From assembly GCA_046329235.1 (NCBI GenBank), contig JAXLVA010000001.1, forward strand, positions 186,001 to 250,000: a stretch of 64,000 nucleotides of DNA, given 5' to 3'. Positions 61,967 through 64,000 of this stretch are shown here, in pieces. The stretch is from JALONH01 sp046329235 (GTDB lineage Bacteria > Bacteroidota > Bacteroidia > Cytophagales > Cytophagaceae). Position 1 is the stretch's first letter. Each line of letters starts with the position of its first letter. Position numbers and translations under genes: made by a program. Below the pieces are notes generated by a model. It made no database searches and was not told the DNA's origin. It saw only the letters and a list, made by a program, of their open reading frames with translations.

Positions 61967-63108
61967 TACTTAGATTAAAAGATTGGATAAAATATAATCT
62001 AAAAGGTGATCCATACATCTGGGTAATCATTATGGCTTTTTCCATATTGAGTATCGCAGTGGTGTATAGTTCTACTAGTTCTCTTGCATTCAAAAGATCG
62101 GATGGAAGTACAGAGTACTTCTTAATGAAGCATGGTGGATTAGTTATATTCTCTTTAGTTTTTGTATGGCTTGCTCATAAGGTAAATTATAAATATTACT
62201 CTAGAATTAGCTTGGTAGCATTGATTCTGTCGGTGCCATTATTAATCATTGCTTTTTTCTTCGGAGATAAAATTAATGATGCTAACCGTTGGTTGACCAT
62301 TCCTATTATTAATCAATCTTTTCAACCATCCGATTTAGCTAAGTTGGCATTGATTACTCAATTGGCAAGTATGTTAGCAAAACGTCAAGGGAATATAGAT
62401 GATTTTAAACAATCGTTTATCCCTATTGTAGCCTCCTGTGGTTTTATATGTGGGTTGATTGCTTTGTCCAACTTATCTACAGCCGTTATTTTATTTACCA
62501 CTTGTTTAATCTTGATGTTCATAGGTCGTGTGTCTATGAAGTATATTTTGGTTTTAGTTTTAGCTGGAGCTTTCTTTGGTGCTGTGGCATTAAAAATAGG
62601 ACAACGTTTAGAGACTGCCGTTAGTCGTATTACAGTATTTTTTGATGAAAATGCAGAGATACCATTTCAAGCGGAGCAATCTTATATCGCTATCTGGAAT
62701 GGTGGCGTAATTGGTAAAGGTCCTGGAAATAGTGATCAAAAGTATTTCTTACCACACTCATATTCTGATTTTATTTATTCCATCATCATTGAAGAATATG
62801 GATTGATAGGTGGGGTATTAGTATTGTTTTTATATCTGGCACTTCTATATCGAGGTATACAAACAGTGATGAATAGTGAACGAGCCTTTGGTGGATTACT
62901 CTCCGCCGGATTGAGTTTGAGTTTAGTAATGCAAGCCATGATTAACATGGGGGTTGCTGTAGGCTTAGGTCCTATTACAGGTCAACCACTCCCTTTATTA
63001 AGTATGGGAGGTACATCTTTAATCTTTACTGGATTGTCATTAGGTATTATACTAAGTGTAAGTAGAGGAGATATTACAGAAACGACTGCTGTAGCAAATG
63101 AAGAATAA
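61963..63108 (+). CDS. ftsW: Septal peptidoglycan glycosyltransferase FtsW
   Basis: A 381-residue SEDS protein with about ten membrane segments. The motif GPITGQPLPLLSMGGTSLIF at residues about 333 to 352 is the SEDS signature. It polymerises septal glycan with FtsI. It starts in the murD stop (ATGA) and overlaps murG by 11 bases. Confidence 0.95.
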   Translation: MILRLKDWIKYNLKGDPYIWVIIMAFSILSIAVVYSSTSSLAFKRSDGSTEYFLMKHGGLVIFSLVFVWLAHKVNYKYYSRISLVALILSVPLLIIAFFFGDKINDANRWLTIPIINQSFQPSDLAKLALITQLASMLAKRQGNIDDFKQSFIPIVASCGFICGLIALSNLSTAVILFTTCLILMFIGRVSMKYILVLVLAGAFFGAVALKIGQRLETAVSRITVFFDENAEIPFQAEQSYIAIWNGGVIGKGPGNSDQKYFLPHSYSDFIYSIIIEEYGLIGGVLVLFLYLALLYRGIQTVMNSERAFGGLLSAGLSLSLVMQAMINMGVAVGLGPITGQPLPLLSMGGTSLIFTGLSLGIILSVSRGDITETTAVANEE

Positions 63109-64000
63109 CGGTAAACCATATCGAATTATCATTAGTGGTGGAGGAACCGGAGGGCATATCTTCCCGGCGATAGCCATTGCTAATGAATTTAAAGCTCAAC
63201 ATCCGGATACGGAAGTACTGTTTGTTGGGGCCAATGGTCGTATGGAAATGCAACGAGTACCAGATGCCGGTTATAAGATTATCGGCTTAAACATCGCAGG
63301 TATTCAAAGGCGTTTGACTTTGGAAAACTTAAAATTCCCTTTCAAAGTCATTGCTAGTTTGTGGAAAGCTAGAAGCGTAGTGAAAGAATTTCAACCGGAT
63401 GTAGCGATTGGAGTGGGAGGGTACGCTAGTTGGCCATTGTTATGGTCGGCTAAAAATGCAGGAGTTCCTATTGTGATTCAGGAGCAAAACTCTTATGCCG
63501 GTGTAGCTAATAAATCATTAGCCTCTAACGCTTCTGCGATTTGTGTGGCTTATGATCAAATGGAAAGATTTTTTCCAAAAGGGAAAATTGCCATTACAGG
63601 AAATCCGGTAAGATCTACTATTACACAAACACTTCCTGATAAATCGGTAGCGTGTGCATTCTTTGGATTGTCACCTTTGAAAAAGACCGTGTTAGTTATC
63701 GGAGGGAGTTTAGGAGCTAGAACAATTAACGAAGCTCTAGCTTTGAGTCATTCTAGTTTTGTAGAAAAAGATATTCAAATCATCTGGCAAACAGGTAAGT
63801 TTTATATTGAAAAATATCAATCCTTACAAGCTGCAGATGTAAAAGTGATGGACTTTATCAAAGATATGAATATGGCATACGCTGCGGCAGATGTCATCAT
63901 ATCTAGAGCCGGAGCTTTATCCATTGCAGAACTTTGTATTATCGGCAAGCCGGTGGTGTTAGTTCCTTCTCCTAATGTGGCGGAAGATCATCAAACTAAA
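63098..64000 (+). CDS. murG: UDP-GlcNAc:lipid I transferase, 3' end beyond window
   Basis: ATG at 63098 opens a frame that stays open to the window end (301 codons seen of about 365). The N-terminal GGGTGGH motif (His20) binds lipid I. The final visible PNVAEDHQTK is a conserved UDP-GlcNAc-binding segment. It overlaps the ftsW stop by 11 bases. murC and ftsQ should follow beyond the window. Confidence 0.95.
   Translation, partial: MKNNGKPYRIIISGGGTGGHIFPAIAIANEFKAQHPDTEVLFVGANGRMEMQRVPDAGYKIIGLNIAGIQRRLTLENLKFPFKVIASLWKARSVVKEFQPDVAIGVGGYASWPLLWSAKNAGVPIVIQEQNSYAGVANKSLASNASAICVAYDQMERFFPKGKIAITGNPVRSTITQTLPDKSVACAFFGLSPLKKTVLVIGGSLGARTINEALALSHSSFVEKDIQIIWQTGKFYIEKYQSLQAADVKVMDFIKDMNMAYAAADVIISRAGALSIAELCIIGKPVVLVPSPNVAEDHQTK

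Noticed and set aside
1..64000. CRISPR array, prophage or insertion sequence
   Set aside because: No spaced repeats, integrase, transposase or terminal inverted repeats are visible.

Overview
The window is a low-GC stretch of a Bacteroidota chromosome, probably a free-living member of the Chitinophagales/Sphingobacteriales/Cytophagales breadth; I cannot place it lower. Evidence for the phylum includes two secreted proteins with type IX secretion (T9SS) C-terminal sorting domains. It also includes TTTG-N19-TAnnTTTG promoters, several Bacteroidota-restricted families (DUF4230, DUF4905-like, TIGR02757, imelysin/DUF1111) and lipoproteins with short lipoboxes. MurE carries the DNPR motif, so the wall is meso-diaminopimelate type. 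Nearly all of the sequence is coding and most genes are ordinary chromosomal ones; there is no phage, IS element, CRISPR array or rRNA.

Region 1 to 6.8 kb reads as one tightly packed operon: a universal stress protein (cut by the window start), a TPR-CHAT caspase-like protein, and bioF-bioD-bioA. From 6.9 to 19.6 kb are mixed housekeeping and envelope genes: enoyl-CoA hydratase, ComEC, an M43 metalloprotease, PhoH, a SAM hydroxide adenosyltransferase, a tRNA-Leu(CAA) behind a perfect phylum-type promoter, a beta-barrel gene interrupted by an in-frame TAA, a T9SS cargo protein, a thioesterase, and an aromatic amino acid hydroxylase with an iron-ligand substitution.

From 19.8 to 30.1 kb are a CHASE2/FecR-like pair, PEP carboxylase, an unlisted 45-residue His-rich lipoprotein gene, SUI1, kdsB, a LysM/RlpA-like protein and a TIGR02757 protein. 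From 30.3 to 34.0 kb is an imelysin / di-heme DUF1111 / imelysin lipoprotein operon, probably for iron acquisition. An Lrp/AsnC regulator then faces metE across an intergenic region with phased operator-like repeats. prfB follows with a programmed +1 frameshift, then a minus-strand run (Nudix, plsC, gatC, a 1002-residue membrane-TPR protein, cobalamin adenosyltransferase).

From 43.4 to 52.4 kb are rnhB, gcvT, comB, a likely acquired endonuclease/exonuclease/phosphatase gene, ilvE, a MazG-like gene, dtd and a large glucosidase. HU and mraZ diverge from a 600-base non-coding region containing four DnaA-box-like nonamers, a palindrome, and a clear MraZ box overlapping the mraZ promoter. The last 10.7 kb is the division and cell wall (dcw) cluster mraZ-rsmH-ftsL-ftsI-murE-[two small helical proteins]-mraY-murD-ftsW-murG. 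The two small helical, four-helix-bundle-like genes locked between murE and mraY by stop/start overlaps are the most unusual element and the best candidate for an undescribed cell wall or division component.
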